This document shows positions 62,665 through 64,000 of a stretch of 64,000 nt of DNA, piece by piece. The stretch is from assembly GCA_021464245.1 (NCBI GenBank), contig JADCRB010000064.1:5300505-5364504 (forward strand), given 5' to 3'. The stretch comes from Carallia brachiata. Taxonomy: Eukaryota; Streptophyta; Magnoliopsida; Malpighiales; Rhizophoraceae. The translations under genes were made by a program, and so were the position numbers. Under the pieces are notes generated by a model, which was not told the DNA's origin, did not search any database, and saw only the letters and a list, made by a program, of their open reading frames with translations. Positions within the stretch are counted from its first letter, which is position 1; each line of letters begins with the position of its first letter.

Positions 62665-64000
62665 GGACAGACGGACTCAAGAAAATACGGAAAAAAAAAA
62701 AAAGAGGTTTCTTTTTTTGTTTAGGTTTCGTAGAGGGTATTCGATTGTGTTGTTATATAGAATTTGTAGGCGGAGACAGAACTTGCCTAATAATGACCGT
62801 TTGACATGGGAAACAATTCTTGACCGTCTGATTGTCAGGAATTTGGAAGGACCAGGCTCCTAATACAAAAGCGGATCCAAACGAAACATGCAAAACTAAT
62901 AGACTTTACTTAAACTTTATTATGTATTACAGATTAATCTACACTTATAATTCATGAAATTCAATTAATTGTCTTCCATTGTATGGATGTATTGATGTGT
63001 TCAATTTTTTTTTAAACGGACAAAGAAAAATGGATTGATTATTGAGATTTTAATATATATTAATTAATTAAAAGTAGGCGGCAAGTTAGCATTAAAATTG
63101 AAGTATAAAAGAAGAAATTTGGTTCTCTCCCAATGTGATAAATGTTATTTCTTTCCAAAGATAATTAATATTATCTTTTAGATTCTGATACAATGATATA
63201 ATTATCCCATTAGAACTGGTAAACAATTAAAATGGATGCAGTCATTGTCACGGGAGCAAGCCAACTCATGACTTCAAGTCGACTTTCATATTGAAAGATG
63301 AAAGAGTTACTGCTGGCGTTTAAATAAATGGAAAATTTTGGTGAGAATGCAGCTATAGGAATCTGGTTAAATGTCTTTTAGATAAATGGTTAGGTTTTAA
63401 AATATATATTGAATTAATAAAAATAGATAAATTATTTAATATTGTTAAATAATTATATTATATATTTAAATAATTGTGTTTAAATAATTTTATTTTTAAT
63501 AAATTATGAAATATTACTCAAAATAGCGTCACAGCCCAATGGCAAGAATAAGTTTATCAATGAATCATTAACTTTTCAATTTGACACGGATAAGCTAAAA
63601 AAGTGAAAAAAATTCGATTAAAATTTATATCTTTACAGATAGTGTACAATTAGATCAGAGATGTGAGATTATTTGAATTAAATGTTATCTGTCAATATGT
63701 CACTGAGTTGGATAATGATGTCGTGTACATCATTGATCTTAAGAGCATTATTATAATATTAAAAATATTAATATTTAAGATTTTATTCGAATATAATTAT
63801 ACTTTTAATTTTTATAATAATTTTTTTATTTTTTAAAATAAAAAATTAATAAAATATATTTTTAATAAAAATAAAGATATAATTATAAAAAATAAAAGCA
63901 TAATAAATTTATTTTTTTTACCATTTTTTTAATTAATGATCTATCCGTGTCAAATTGGAGAAGCTAATGACCTATGCCTAGAATCTAAAAAGATGTTAGT
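62665..64000. other. AT-rich intergenic DNA at the window end
   Basis: No gene, RNA or named repeat is recognised. Two similar phrases on opposite strands, TTTTTCAATTTGACACGGAT-like at about 63570 and TCCGTGTCAAATTGG at about 63945, suggest the ends of an inverted-repeat element of about 0.4 kb that may run to the window edge. Confidence 0.35.

Overview
This is a nuclear DNA window from a flowering plant, most likely a eudicot. The coding regions have many introns with GT..AG borders and the intergenic DNA is very AT-rich with simple repeats. The proteins are plant-specific: a CSLD glycan synthase, a chloroplast GNAT enzyme, a group 1 LEA protein, a transthyretin-like allantoin synthase and CC-NB-LRR resistance genes. 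A rosid is my best guess; I cannot name the species. All gene calls below come from reading exons against remembered protein families, with no database search.

Layout. 0.4-2.1 kb: a chloroplast-type GNAT acetyltransferase (minus strand), with a possible leader exon near 3.7 kb. 3.9-7.4 kb: AT-rich spacer with one TIR-like element. 7.5-11.6 kb: a pollen-type cellulose synthase-like D gene (CSLD4, plus strand), converging on the Sec1/Munc18-like tether gene MIP3 (minus, 13.2-19.6 kb). 19.7-23.3 kb: spacer with one orphan coding-like exon. 23.4-24.0 kb: a small LEA_1 gene (minus) with a tandem duplication in its upstream region. 25.5-28.1 kb: TTL, the bifunctional ureide enzyme (minus), head to head with a 15-exon 3-hydroxyisobutyryl-CoA hydrolase-like gene (plus, 29.6-36.8 kb). 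37-58 kb: a tandem segmental duplication carrying two CC-NB-LRR genes (minus). Copy A (38.3-42.1 kb) is nearly intact. Copy B (48.3-52.0 kb) has many frameshifts, and its upstream region has been split by about 5 kb of inserted DNA. 58-64 kb: repeats, a retroposon-like tail and a broken GeBP/storekeeper-like gene.

The genes do not form a pathway or operon. TTL and the HIBYL-CoA hydrolase share a divergent intergenic region and both families are tied to peroxisomes. The TTL copy carries a PTS2-like signal; the hydrolase copy lacks an obvious PTS1.

The most useful observations are: the split promoter and decay history of the NB-LRR pair; a 77-bp LRR duplication that shifts the frame in copy A; a tandem splice acceptor next to the peroxisomal signal in TTL; and small deletions in several otherwise conserved genes, which could be real lesions or base-calling errors. 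I found no CRISPR array, rRNA, convincing tRNA, or clearly new biological system.
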